From positions 1-8,417 of the forward strand of contig JANXYE010000601.1 in assembly GCA_025350285.1 (NCBI GenBank): 8,417 nucleotides of DNA, given 5' to 3'. Under the pieces are notes generated by a model. The model searched no databases. It was not told the origin of the DNA and saw only the letters and a program-made list of their open reading frames with translations. Positions 1 to 5,608 of the stretch are shown here, piece by piece; the stretch's first letter is position 1; every line of letters starts with the position of its first letter. The translations under genes were made by a program, and so were the position numbers. This DNA comes from Chloroflexota bacterium (GTDB taxonomy: Bacteria; Chloroflexota; Dehalococcoidia; Tepidiformales; Tepidiformaceae).

Positions 1-376
1 TGACGCCCAACTCGCGCTCGATCTGCTTCGCGGAGATGCCGCAGCGGGTGCTAGACATCATGTACATCGCGTAGAACCACAAATGCAGCGACGTGGACGA
101 CTTGTGGTAGATCGTGCCCGCCGTCGGGTGCAGGTGGTGCCCGCACGCGACGCACGTCCAGGACTGTCGCTGCTGCGACGTGCCATACCGCTTGAACGCG
201 CGAACCGTCTCGCACTTCGGGCACTCGGCATGTTCGCCGTCTTCGGAGTAGCGGTTACGCCACAGGAAATCAAGGCAGGTGGCGTCGTCCGGGAACTCGG
301 CCATGAACTCCATGAGCGAGTATTCCGATTCCGAAGACATGGCGCGGACGGGAGCGTTTCGATTCACCGGGGGCAT
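1..376 (-). CDS. IS1595-family transposase, N-terminal part (runs off left edge)
   Basis: This frame stays open from an ATG at 376 to the window edge, giving about 125 residues with no stop. The N-terminus has MEFMAEFPDDATCLDFLW, like the N-terminal segment of IS1595/ISXO2-type transposases. It is followed by a zinc ribbon with CPKC near residue 54 and CVACGHH near residue 81, then the PTAGTIYHKSSTSLHLWFYAM stretch typical of this family. The DDE catalytic core would lie beyond the edge. The start is supported by AGGAG seven bases upstream (384-388 on the plus strand). An internal ATG 12 codons later (MSSESE) is an alternative. The enzyme would catalyse cut-and-paste or copy-type movement of its own element. 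Intactness cannot be judged because most of the protein is missing. The family call rests on the zinc-ribbon layout and following motif and is firm. Confidence 0.9.
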   Translation of the reverse strand, partial: MPPVNRNAPVRAMSSESEYSLMEFMAEFPDDATCLDFLWRNRYSEDGEHAECPKCETVRAFKRYGTSQQRQSWTCVACGHHLHPTAGTIYHKSSTSLHLWFYAMYMMSSTRCGISAKQIERELGV

Positions 377-440
377 GGCCGAACTCCTATACTTGAAGTA
401 TGCCCCTGTTCGCTTGTACAGTAAGGGGATAGTTACCCAA
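1..440 (-). mobile_element. 5' end of an IS1595-family insertion sequence
   Basis: The transposase reads leftward out of the window, so its upstream terminus should lie just right of 376. Read inward on the minus strand, the sequence around 438-415 starts GGGTAACTATCCCCTTAC, which has the look of an IS terminal inverted repeat, and base composition changes to ordinary GC-rich sequence after about 445. The exact boundary near 438-445 is inferred. The opposite terminus and any target duplication lie outside the window. Confidence 0.6.
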
Positions 441-495
441 AAATCCGACGACCACCCCTTGCACCCGCGCGGGTCACCCGGCGCCCGGCTTGGGG

Positions 496-501
496 TATGC
501 T
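496..501 (+). promoter_or_regulatory. candidate -10 box for the Uma2-nitroreductase unit
   Basis: TATGCT preceded by GGGG lies 29 bases before the chosen start at 530, and the GAGGAG ribosome site falls between them. No good -35 hexamer is found at 16-18 bases. A 12-base perfect palindrome, ACCCGCGCGGGT at 463-474, sits where an upstream regulator could bind. The box fits well; promoter function is inferred. Confidence 0.4.
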
Positions 502-529
502 GAAGGCACCGCTGGATGAGGAGTCGGCC

Positions 530-1279
530 ATGGTGATTTTGGGAATCCCGCCAAAGCTGGAGAATGGCGCGACGATGTCGCAGCCGGAGTTCCACGCGCT
601 CTACGAACAGTGCGAGGAGCTCCGCCATGTCGAGCTGATCGAGGGCGTGGTCTATATGGACACGACGTTCCACCGGGGGCTGCCACCCGGCCTTGAGAAC
701 GGCGCGGTGATGACTCAGCCGGAGTTTCATGCGCTCTACGAACAGGCCGAAGGCCTGAGCAGGGTCGAGCTTATCGAGGGAGTGGTGTTTATGCCGTCGC
801 CGGTGAAACTCGAAGGACATGCGCGAGAGCAGTCCGCCATGTGGAGCTGGCTTCAGACGTACGCGGACCTCTGGCCTGGTGAGGTCGAGGCCTCTGGCCC
901 TGTCACCCTCATCCTCGACGCTGGGAACGAGCCCGAACCGGATGCCTTGATGTTCCGGGTGTCCCCTGACCGGCTTGAAAACGGCTACATCAAAGGCGCG
1001 CCGGAACTCCTTGTCGAGATTTCCAACACGTCCGCGTCTCGTGACCTCCATTGGAAGAAGGATGTCTACGAGCGAAACGGCGTCCTTGAGTACATCGTCT
1101 GGCAGACGCAGGAGAAGGTTATCAACTGGTTCCAGCTGCGCGATGGTGTGTTCATTCAGCGCGAGCCGGATCCCGATGGGATGATTGGGAGCGAGGTCTT
1201 CCCCGGGTTGCGGCTCGATGTCCCGGCTATGCTCGCGGGAGACCGGGCGAAGGTCCGGGCGGCTGTCGTCCGGCGGTAG
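530..1279 (+). CDS. Uma2 family (DUF820) PD-(D/E)XK protein with duplicated N-terminal module
   Basis: The 249-residue protein has the Uma2 core: PEPDALMF (Asp138), LLVEIS (Glu163), RDLHWKKDVY (Lys176/177) and GVLEYIVW. This is the D-E-K set of restriction-endonuclease-like folds. Uma2 proteins are predicted nucleases, common in many copies in cyanobacteria and Chloroflexota, and their cellular role is poorly known. Usual length is near 190 residues. The excess here is largely a tandem repeat: residues 7-43 and 52-88 match at 29 of 37 positions, each an 'MxQPEFHALYEQ...VELIEGVV' unit that normally occurs once just before the nuclease core. The start at 530 is chosen because GAGGAG lies six bases upstream; an in-frame ATG at 497 lacks such a site. 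The nitroreductase begins 15 bases after the stop, so the two are probably cotranscribed. Confidence 0.9.
   Translation: MVILGIPPKLENGATMSQPEFHALYEQCEELRHVELIEGVVYMDTTFHRGLPPGLENGAVMTQPEFHALYEQAEGLSRVELIEGVVFMPSPVKLEGHAREQSAMWSWLQTYADLWPGEVEASGPVTLILDAGNEPEPDALMFRVSPDRLENGYIKGAPELLVEISNTSASRDLHWKKDVYERNGVLEYIVWQTQEKVINWFQLRDGVFIQREPDPDGMIGSEVFPGLRLDVPAMLAGDRAKVRAAVVRR
548..793 (+). repeat. tandem coding duplication within the Uma2 gene (135-bp period)
   Basis: Copies at 548-658 and 683-793 encode 37-residue units identical at 29 positions and offset by exactly 45 codons. The intervening 24 bases (DTTFHRGL) correspond to the start of the PSPVKLEG segment after copy two. The first copy is less like a working Uma2 N-terminus because it is not followed by the PSP motif. 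Confidence 0.85.
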
Positions 1280-1294
1280 CGTTCGGGAGGATTG

Positions 1295-1939
1295 ATGGAA
1301 CTTTACGAAGTCATGCGGTCCGCATTCAGCGCCCGGCAGTTCACGGATGAGCCGGTGCCGGATGAGGTGCTGCTGCGGATCATCGAGAACGCGCGGTTCG
1401 CGCCGAGCGGGGGAAACCGCCAGGGCTGGCACATCATCGTCGTGCGCGACGCGGCGACGAAGTCGGCGATTGGCGACCTGGCCATCCCGGCGGCGAAACA
1501 CTACGCGGCCCAGGTGCGGGCGGGCGAGAATCCGTGGAACACGATCGTGCCGACGAAGGTTGATGCCGCGACAATCGAGGCGACCGTGGCGCCGGCCGGG
1601 CTGGTAGGCACGTACGCGGCCGCGCCGGTGGTGCTGGTCGTCTGCGTGGATCTCGGGGTGGTGGCTTCGGTGGATTCGGAACTCGAACGCGTCGGCGTGA
1701 TCAGCGGGGCGAGCATCTATCCGTTGGTCTGGAACATCCTGCTGGCGGCGCGCAACGAGGGGTATGGTGGGGCGCTGACGACGATGCCCATCCACGAGGA
1801 ACCGCGGTTGCAGGCGCTGCTTGGTATCCCTGCACAGGTGGCCGTGGCGGCGGTGCTGCCGATTGGGCGGCCCGTGCGGCAGTTGACGAAGTTGAAGCGG
1901 AAGCCCGTGGGCGATGGGATGCACTTCGAGCGCTGGTAG
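1295..1939 (+). CDS. nitroreductase family protein (FMN-dependent oxidoreductase)
   Basis: The 214-residue product opens with MELYEVMRSAFSARQF, the Arg-Ser-x-Arg-x-F flavin-phosphate segment of the nitroreductase family, followed by FAPSGGNRQGWHIIVV near residue 40, another classic flavin-contact motif. A middle segment (GASIYPLVWNILLAARNEGYGGALTT) and the C-terminal AAVLPIGRP also match family landmarks. Members bind FMN as homodimers and use NAD(P)H to reduce nitro compounds, quinones or other acceptors; the substrate cannot be told here. The ATG at 1295 follows GGGAGG by four bases. A TTG one codon earlier is too close to that site. It lies 15 bases after the Uma2 gene and is likely its operon partner, though no functional link is evident. 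Confidence 0.93.
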   Translation: MELYEVMRSAFSARQFTDEPVPDEVLLRIIENARFAPSGGNRQGWHIIVVRDAATKSAIGDLAIPAAKHYAAQVRAGENPWNTIVPTKVDAATIEATVAPAGLVGTYAAAPVVLVVCVDLGVVASVDSELERVGVISGASIYPLVWNILLAARNEGYGGALTTMPIHEEPRLQALLGIPAQVAVAAVLPIGRPVRQLTKLKRKPVGDGMHFERW

Positions 1940-2250
1940 GCGGGCGGGGTGTGACGCTGTCAGTTTTCGCCGGCACGACTGTTCCTCGGCGGCCGACCCC
2001 TGGCCGACGTGGGCGACACGGGGTCCACAGACGAACCCGGGCTCCTGCGAGTCGAGGTGGTGCGCTCGGACCGCGAGCGGGAGCAAGGTGACCGCTCCCA
2101 TGAGGTCGCGGTACTGCTGCTGGTAGGCGGGCGGGGGCGGCAGAAGCGCCTCCGCTACGCCAGCGGCCACAGGGGGCCGCGACTCCAGCCGCCCGGGTCG
2201 CGGTACTGCCGCGGGTAGCCGGGCTCGCGAGGGAGGTTACTGCTGGTAGC
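1932..2250. repeat. dispersed direct repeats in a gene-free stretch (1940-2236)
   Basis: An 18-base segment, GCTGGTAGGCGGGCGGGG, occurs exactly at 1932-1949 (across the nitroreductase stop) and at 2119-2136. A 14-base segment, GGTCGCGGTACTGC, occurs exactly at 2104-2117 and 2196-2209, each followed by a degenerate GGTAG(G/C)CGGG. A further GCTGGTAGCGC lies at the 3' end of the DUF2630 gene. On the minus strand the copies would read Tyr-x-Gln-Gln-Tyr-Arg-Asp, so a decayed repetitive coding sequence is possible. No convincing gene was found in this stretch. A weak hairpin (GGGAGC/GCTCCC, 2079-2099) is present without a T-run. Confidence 0.55.
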
Positions 2251-2479
2251 GCTCGACGGTGCTTGCGTCGCGGACGCTGGCGGATTCGGGATTGGCGCCG
2301 AATTCGCGCAGGGCTCGGCGCTGGCGGAGCAGATCCCAGCACTGGTCGAGGCTGACCTCGATGGCGTTGAGGCGCGCGTGGCCATCGGCGGGGAGGCGCT
2401 CGCCGGATCTGCTTTCGAGCAGCTCGTGCTCCTCGGAGACGAGTTCCTGGATGTGCTTGAGCAGTTCCGAGTCGGTCAT
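2237..2479 (-). CDS. DUF2630 family protein
   Basis: This is an 80-residue, highly charged, probably all-helical protein. It has the family's pattern: MTDSELLKHIQELVSEEHEL at the N-terminus, then ARLNAIEVSLDQCWDLLRQRRALREFG in the middle, and a C-terminal tail with VERYQQ. DUF2630 is a small domain of unknown function found mainly in high-GC Gram-positives and related phyla. The start ATG at 2479 begins at the conserved MTD and is preceded by GAAAGG seven bases upstream. Longer in-frame starts would add a Pro/Ala-rich segment that is actually the antisense of the CDGSH module. No signal peptide or membrane segment is visible. It is the last of three minus-strand mini-genes, starting 28 bases after the CDGSH stop, so cotranscription is plausible. 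No function can be assigned. Confidence 0.88.
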   Translation of the reverse strand: MTDSELLKHIQELVSEEHELLESRSGERLPADGHARLNAIEVSLDQCWDLLRQRRALREFGANPESASVRDASTVERYQQ

Positions 2480-2507
2480 GGCGTGGCCTTTCGTTGGGGG
2501 TGTTGGG

Positions 2508-2663
2508 TCAGTCGGCCTGGAAGCCGATGCGGCGGTGGGTGGCATCGCAGAACGGTTTGTGCGCGGAATGGCCGCAGCGGCAGAGGGTGGCACGGGTCGC
2601 TTCCCGGTAGATCTCGGCGTTGGGCCCGCGAAAGCGCAGATCGCCGCGCAGTCGCGGTGCCGG
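2508..2663 (-). pseudogene. CDGSH iron-sulfur module without identifiable start (truncated or frameshifted)
   Basis: Read on the minus strand, this frame ends in RATLCRCGHSAHKPFCDATH followed by RRIGFQAD and a TGA at 2508-2510. The spacing C-x-C-x2-S-x3-P-x-C-D-x-T-H is the CDGSH signature that binds a 2Fe-2S cluster through three Cys and one His, encoded at 2535-2582. The usual Gly after the Asp is Ala here. RLRGDLRF upstream (to about 2654) still resembles the strand that precedes the motif in relatives, but before it the similarity stops. The frame contains no ATG, GTG or TTG back through at least 2795. The module is therefore a truncated remnant, has an upstream frameshift, or starts at a rare codon. 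Because downstream similarity is so well kept, recent damage or a sequence error are both possible. It may once have joined the neighbouring 44-residue and DUF2630 genes in one transcript. Confidence 0.7.
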
Positions 2664-2761
2664 GTAGGAGAGAGACGTAGGCGTTGGGCGATATGGATGG
2701 GCAGAGGAGACGCACGGGCTGCCGAGGGGCTCGCCTACGAGGCGGTGGGGTTGGCCGGGGA

Positions 2762-2896
2762 TCAGGCGATTCGCCGGGTGGCGGGGGCTCCGTAGACGAG
2801 TTCGCCGCAGAGGGCACAGATTCGGCGGTCGGCGCGGGCCACGGCGGTGCCGTCGTAGACAGGGAGGAGTTCTTCGGCGGGATGGCGACAGGGCAT
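2762..2896 (-). CDS. 44-residue Cys/His small protein, possible zinc ribbon
   Basis: The reading frame begins MPCRHPAEELLPVYDG and ends with RRICALCGELVYG plus a short basic tail. Cys3, His5, Cys27 and Cys30 form a CxH ... CxxC arrangement that could hold one zinc ion. No named family is recognised. The ATG at 2896 has GGAG six bases upstream, and this supports a gene here rather than the long antisense frame that extends to 4048 and has the composition of a shadow. It faces away from the 349-residue gene, so 2897-3004 would be a shared divergent promoter region. It lies upstream of the CDGSH module and DUF2630 in the same direction. Function is unknown; metal binding is inferred only from Cys/His spacing. 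Confidence 0.55.
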   Translation of the reverse strand: MPCRHPAEELLPVYDGTAVARADRRICALCGELVYGAPATRRIA

Positions 2897-3004
2897 GGCG
2901 GGCTCCGGGGCGTGTAGTGCCGGGAGCGTCGGCCGCGGTGGCGCGAAGTCCAACGGCCGGGTGGCGCGGGTGGCTACGCTGGCGTCGCGGTTCGTGTGTA
3001 ACCT

Positions 3005-4054
3005 ATGGGCGTGGCTGAAGCCGGTGCTCCAAGCGCGTTCGATGTCTTGAAAGGGGGCGAGCGGCCGGCGATTGTGGCCCTGGCGGAGGAAGCTCGAATC
3101 CGGCTCGCGGCCGCTCTTGCGGACCTGGGTGACGGTCAGGGGGCGCTCCTCGCGGCGATGCCGCTTGCCTGGGCGACATCCGCGCTCGAACGCGCGGCCC
3201 GGAAACCCGGTCTTGACGGCGTGTCCGAGGGCCTGCGAACAATCGCCGCGCGCGTCCGGACCGACGGCCGGGCCTGGTCTGAGACGTACGCCCGCCTGCT
3301 CACCTACGAAACTCTCGCGACGCTGCCCACCCGCACGGTCCCCCTGAACGTTCCCCGAATCGCCTGGCCCGACATCGAAACCGGCCTCGCCGCCGTCCTG
3401 CGCGACACAGCCGCCGGCGTGTTCAGCGACTGGGACGAAGAGTTTTTCGAAAAGGACATCGCGGTTGCACGTGTCGCCGTCATCGGCGAGGTGGGACGCG
3501 CGGGCGGCATCGAACGCTGGACGCCGCGCTACGCCGCGAAGTCGAGTCCGCTCGGGCTCAAGCTGAAGCTGGCCGCGTATCTGCGCGGAGACTACTTCCG
3601 CAAAGGAAACTACTGGCGGCGGCACCAGTGGCGCGGCTATCGCGAGGTTCTGCGCCAGCCGTTCAACGTGGCCGCCGAAAAGGTGGCGGCTACGGTGCTG
3701 GTGAACAAGCAGGTCGACGGTATGCTCGGCATCGGCTGGGTGTTCGATCCCGCCCTGCGTGAGGTGAACCCGCACTTCAAAGATATGCCGAACGGGTTCG
3801 CGGCGATGGGCGGCCGGGGCTTCTACAAGCCGACGGACCCTCTCTCGTTCGAACGGGCGATCACAACGTCGCAGGCGCGGCGGGAACTGTACGAAGCGGG
3901 CAAGTACAGGCCGATCGACTACGGCCTGTTCGTCGCTCGCCGGGACGTGCTCCGCTGGATTCGGGGGCGGAACCTGGACGCGCGCGACGCGGACGGCGTC
4001 GTCGTGGAGCCCGACCAACCGAGCCTGATCGTACGCGCGGACGATCAATGCTGA
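3005..4054 (+). CDS. uncharacterised protein of about 349 residues
   Basis: This long frame has a natural residue mix and few rare codons, unlike the His/Arg/Val-rich frame opposite it. The first 120 residues look largely helical and Ala/Leu/Arg-rich. A central acidic-aromatic stretch (FSDWDEEFFEKDIAVARV) is followed near residues 195-215 by a basic-aromatic stretch, DYFRKGNYWRRHQWRGYREV. A third segment contains GIGWVFDPALREVNPHFKDM, and the C-terminus has a YGLFVARRDVLRWIRGRN helix. No signal peptide, membrane segment, Walker motif or Cys cluster is seen, suggesting a soluble protein. No family is recognised. The start is uncertain: ATG 3005 lacks a Shine-Dalgarno, while GTG 3011 sits six bases after TAACCT (2999-3004), which would suit a leaderless transcript. 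It stands alone, divergent from the 44-residue gene. Confidence 0.75.
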   Translation: MGVAEAGAPSAFDVLKGGERPAIVALAEEARIRLAAALADLGDGQGALLAAMPLAWATSALERAARKPGLDGVSEGLRTIAARVRTDGRAWSETYARLLTYETLATLPTRTVPLNVPRIAWPDIETGLAAVLRDTAAGVFSDWDEEFFEKDIAVARVAVIGEVGRAGGIERWTPRYAAKSSPLGLKLKLAAYLRGDYFRKGNYWRRHQWRGYREVLRQPFNVAAEKVAATVLVNKQVDGMLGIGWVFDPALREVNPHFKDMPNGFAAMGGRGFYKPTDPLSFERAITTSQARRELYEAGKYRPIDYGLFVARRDVLRWIRGRNLDARDADGVVVEPDQPSLIVRADDQC

Positions 4055-4205
4055 GTTCGCACCGTGTGGCCGTCGTGAGCATGCCTACGACTGCGCGTAC
4101 TACATACCGTCGGGCCTCCCCGGCCGCGAAGGTCAGAACACAACGGGCATCGCGTAGTTGCACCTCACTGGATGCGTAAGCGCGCACGAGACGAGAAACG
4201 GACGT

Positions 4206-4698
4206 TCATTCCTCATCGATGTGGCCAGACATGATCTTGGCCCGCTCTACTCGCTCCTGGCGCTGGCTTCGCGAACCCCAGAGGAAGGTTCCGGCCAAGG
4301 CTGCGATGTCTGAGAGTGCCACCGCGCCGCCAACCAGTGGGTTTCCCCAAATACCCACTGCACCTGCAACGAGGAGCCCGGCCAACGCCACAACGCCCGC
4401 GATATGCTGGCCTCGCCTGGCCTGTTCGACGGACGCGTCGAGCGCCTTGGTCTCCAGGCCTTGACGATGTTCAATTTGTGTCCGAGTGAGGGCGATGACC
4501 TCAGCCGCGAATCCTGGCGAGATATCCTCGTAGGCCCGCATTTCGCTGGACGGAGGGAAACGGCCCGGAATACGACATCTGAGTGAACTGAGCCTGCACG
4601 ATCCGTCGGATCTGCTGATCCGGGATATGAGGCTCGGGTGCACGGGTCGCAGCCGACTGTAGCGATTTACCGCGCTGGTTGGTTGGTCGCTTCGACAT
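4206..4698 (-). pseudogene. DUF2335 two-helix membrane protein, interrupted by a one-base frameshift
   Basis: Two overlapping minus-strand frames together make one DUF2335 protein. The first runs from ATG 4698, contains QIRRIVQAQFTQMSYSGPF and then derails to a stop at 4501. The second carries PPSSEMRAYEDISPGFAAEV, EHRQGLETKALDASV, two hydrophobic helices and the GSRSQRQERVERAKI tail, ending at 4206. Skipping one C in the CCC at 4555-4557 joins them as SGPFPPSSEMRAYEDISPG, the family's usual order, giving 163 residues with membrane helices near 99-117 and 121-140. DUF2335 proteins are small predicted membrane proteins of unknown function. The start overlaps the upstream orphan gene by 32 bases, suggesting translational coupling. 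Codons end in A/T more often than in neighbouring genes. It may be a pseudogene, a sequencing error, or a +1 programmed shift; the first two are more likely. Confidence 0.8.
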
Positions 4699-4915
4699 TG
4701 GCTACATCCCGCCGTAGCTTTCCGACAGCCGCCTTCATGTCGTTGCCGATCATGAGCCAATCCTGTCGGAGCGCAAAGAAATCGGCTTGCTGAACCGAGC
4801 CTGATTCGTTGAACATAAACATGGTCGCGCCGAGGTCGCTCACGCTCGCTATGCCCGACAAGGCCGATGGAGGGGCGAACAGGAAGTCACTAACAGCACC
4901 CATGGCACGAACCAT
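4667..4915 (-). CDS. small uncharacterised protein preceding the DUF2335 gene
   Basis: The frame encodes about 82 residues from ATG 4915, or 90 from TTG 4939, or 78 from ATG 4903; none has a well-placed Shine-Dalgarno. The N-terminal half is mildly hydrophobic (SDFLFAPPSALSGIASVSDL, GATMFMFN), and the C-terminal half is likely helical and charged (NDMKAAVGKLRRDVANVEAT). No family is recognised. It overlaps the DUF2335 start by 32 bases and shares that gene's lower GC at codon third positions, so the two probably arrived together and are cotranscribed. A perfect palindrome covers the start region. A role as partner or regulator of the membrane protein is only a guess. Confidence 0.55.
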   Translation of the reverse strand: MVRAMGAVSDFLFAPPSALSGIASVSDLGATMFMFNESGSVQQADFFALRQDWLMIGNDMKAAVGKLRRDVANVEATNQPAR

Positions 4916-4925
4916 ATGGTTCGTG
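4906..4925. promoter_or_regulatory. perfect 20-nt palindrome, possible operator
   Basis: CACGAACCATATGGTTCGTG equals its own reverse complement over all 20 bases. It overlaps the candidate start codons of the small gene ahead of DUF2335; the central ATG is one of them. Symmetric sites of this length at a gene start commonly bind dimeric repressors. No regulator gene is nearby, so binding is inferred. Confidence 0.5.
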
Positions 4926-4946
4926 TGCGCGGTTGACAAGTCCCTA

Positions 4947-4962
4947 AAGCGCCTAAGCGCTT
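4947..4962. repeat. short hairpin AAGCGC-CTAA-GCGCTT
   Basis: A six-base perfect stem with a four-base loop lies 22 bases upstream of the 20-nt palindrome. It sits between the CMD-like gene and the small orphan gene, both on the minus strand. It has no T-run, so it could be a weak terminator or a second regulator site. Confidence 0.35.
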
Positions 4963-4996
4963 GATGGTTTGGCTCCGACGCCCGTGGATTGCCTCT

Positions 4997-5011
4997 CCCC
5001 CGAACCGGGGG
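4997..5011 (-). terminator. GC hairpin downstream of the CMD-like gene
   Basis: CCCCCG-AAC-CGGGGG forms a six-pair all-GC stem 21 bases after the CMD-like stop. On the minus strand it is followed by GAGAGGC, not a T-run, so it is at best an unusual intrinsic terminator. The position fits transcription end of the upstream gene. Confidence 0.35.
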
Positions 5012-5032
5012 CCGTGTCGGTGGTAGCGCCCC

Positions 5033-5587
5033 TTACCGCACTCCCAAACCTTCGAGGTGCTGGCGCATGTCGTCCGGGACCGATGGGCGGCCGGTTTCGA
5101 AGACCTCGATCGGGGCGTCCACGTCGAAGGCGTTGTTGAACTTGTGGTACGCCTCGAAGCTGCCCATGGCAATTGCGATCTCCACGATCTGGGGCTCTGT
5201 GTAGTGCTCCTTCATCTGGTCGATGAGCGTGTCGTCGATCGTGTAGGCGCGGTCCAGAATCCAGCGCTCGGCGAATTCGAGCACGAGTTTCGTCTTCAGA
5301 GGGAGGTCGGATTCGCGGAAGTAGTGGACCTTGCTCACGATGTCTTCGTCCATGCCTTCGGCGCGGGCGACGCTGGCGCGGGAGACCTGGCACATCTTGC
5401 AGCCGTTGAGGAAGGCGGACTTGATCCGGCAGAGATCCTTGGTCATCGCGTCCAGGGTGCTGTGCTCCCAGAGGATGCCGTAGTGGAAACGGAAGGCCTG
5501 CCAGAGCTCGGGGCGCTGCATGTAGATGCCGGCGAAGCCTTCGGGGCCGAAGTCGCTCATCCCTTTGATGGGGGAGATGCGGGTCAT
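5033..5587 (-). CDS. carboxymuconolactone decarboxylase / AhpD-like family protein
   Basis: The 184-residue protein carries FLNGCKMCQVSRASVARAEG with Cys63 and Cys66. This is the CxxC redox motif of AhpD-like members of the CMD fold, with Ser in place of the His often found three residues after the second Cys. The preceding helix (LDAMTKDLCRIKSAFLNGC) and the following IVEIAIAMGSFEAYHKFNNAF match the all-helical CMD layout. AhpD proteins use this pair for peroxide reduction or disulfide exchange; whether this one reduces peroxides or has another role is open. The start at 5587 has AGGAG eight bases upstream. It is transcribed divergently from the sirtuin operon, with an inverted repeat and a TATATT box between them. 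The length is typical for the family. The general fold assignment is firm and the substrate unknown. Confidence 0.88.
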   Translation of the reverse strand: MTRISPIKGMSDFGPEGFAGIYMQRPELWQAFRFHYGILWEHSTLDAMTKDLCRIKSAFLNGCKMCQVSRASVARAEGMDEDIVSKVHYFRESDLPLKTKLVLEFAERWILDRAYTIDDTLIDQMKEHYTEPQIVEIAIAMGSFEAYHKFNNAFDVDAPIEVFETGRPSVPDDMRQHLEGLGVR

Positions 5588-5608
5588 GGTGCTGTCTCCT
5601 GGGCCTTG

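Noticed and set aside
548..793. Two-copy repeat considered as a CRISPR or other array
   Set aside because: It is a coding-frame duplication with a 135-base period and only two copies; no spacer structure.
2009..2218. 69-codon plus-strand frame in the repeat interval
   Set aside because: Begins plausibly (MGDTGSTDEPGLLRVEV) but becomes Arg/Gly-rich, has no ribosome site and includes the direct repeats; not enough to call a gene.
1701..2342. 213-codon minus-strand frame across the repeats
   Set aside because: Extremely Arg/Pro/Ala/Ser-rich, covers the end of the nitroreductase gene and DUF2630 in the wrong frame, and resembles no protein; a GC-driven open frame.
2684..2761. Possible start region for the CDGSH module in other frames
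   Set aside because: The other two frames were read for a GP-L/Y-x-RGDL-like lead-in or a nearby ATG joined by one indel, and nothing convincing was found, so no repaired gene is proposed.
2762..4048. 428-codon open frame on the minus strand opposite the 349-residue gene
   Set aside because: Its composition (His, Arg, Val, Gln-rich) and perfect overlap with a better plus-strand protein mark it as an antisense shadow. Only its last 44 codons, which lie outside the plus gene and have their own ribosome site, are kept.
4055..4205. 151-base gap examined for an RNA gene or attachment site
   Set aside because: No tRNA-like folding, terminator or repeat pair was found; left as an unassigned intergenic stretch.
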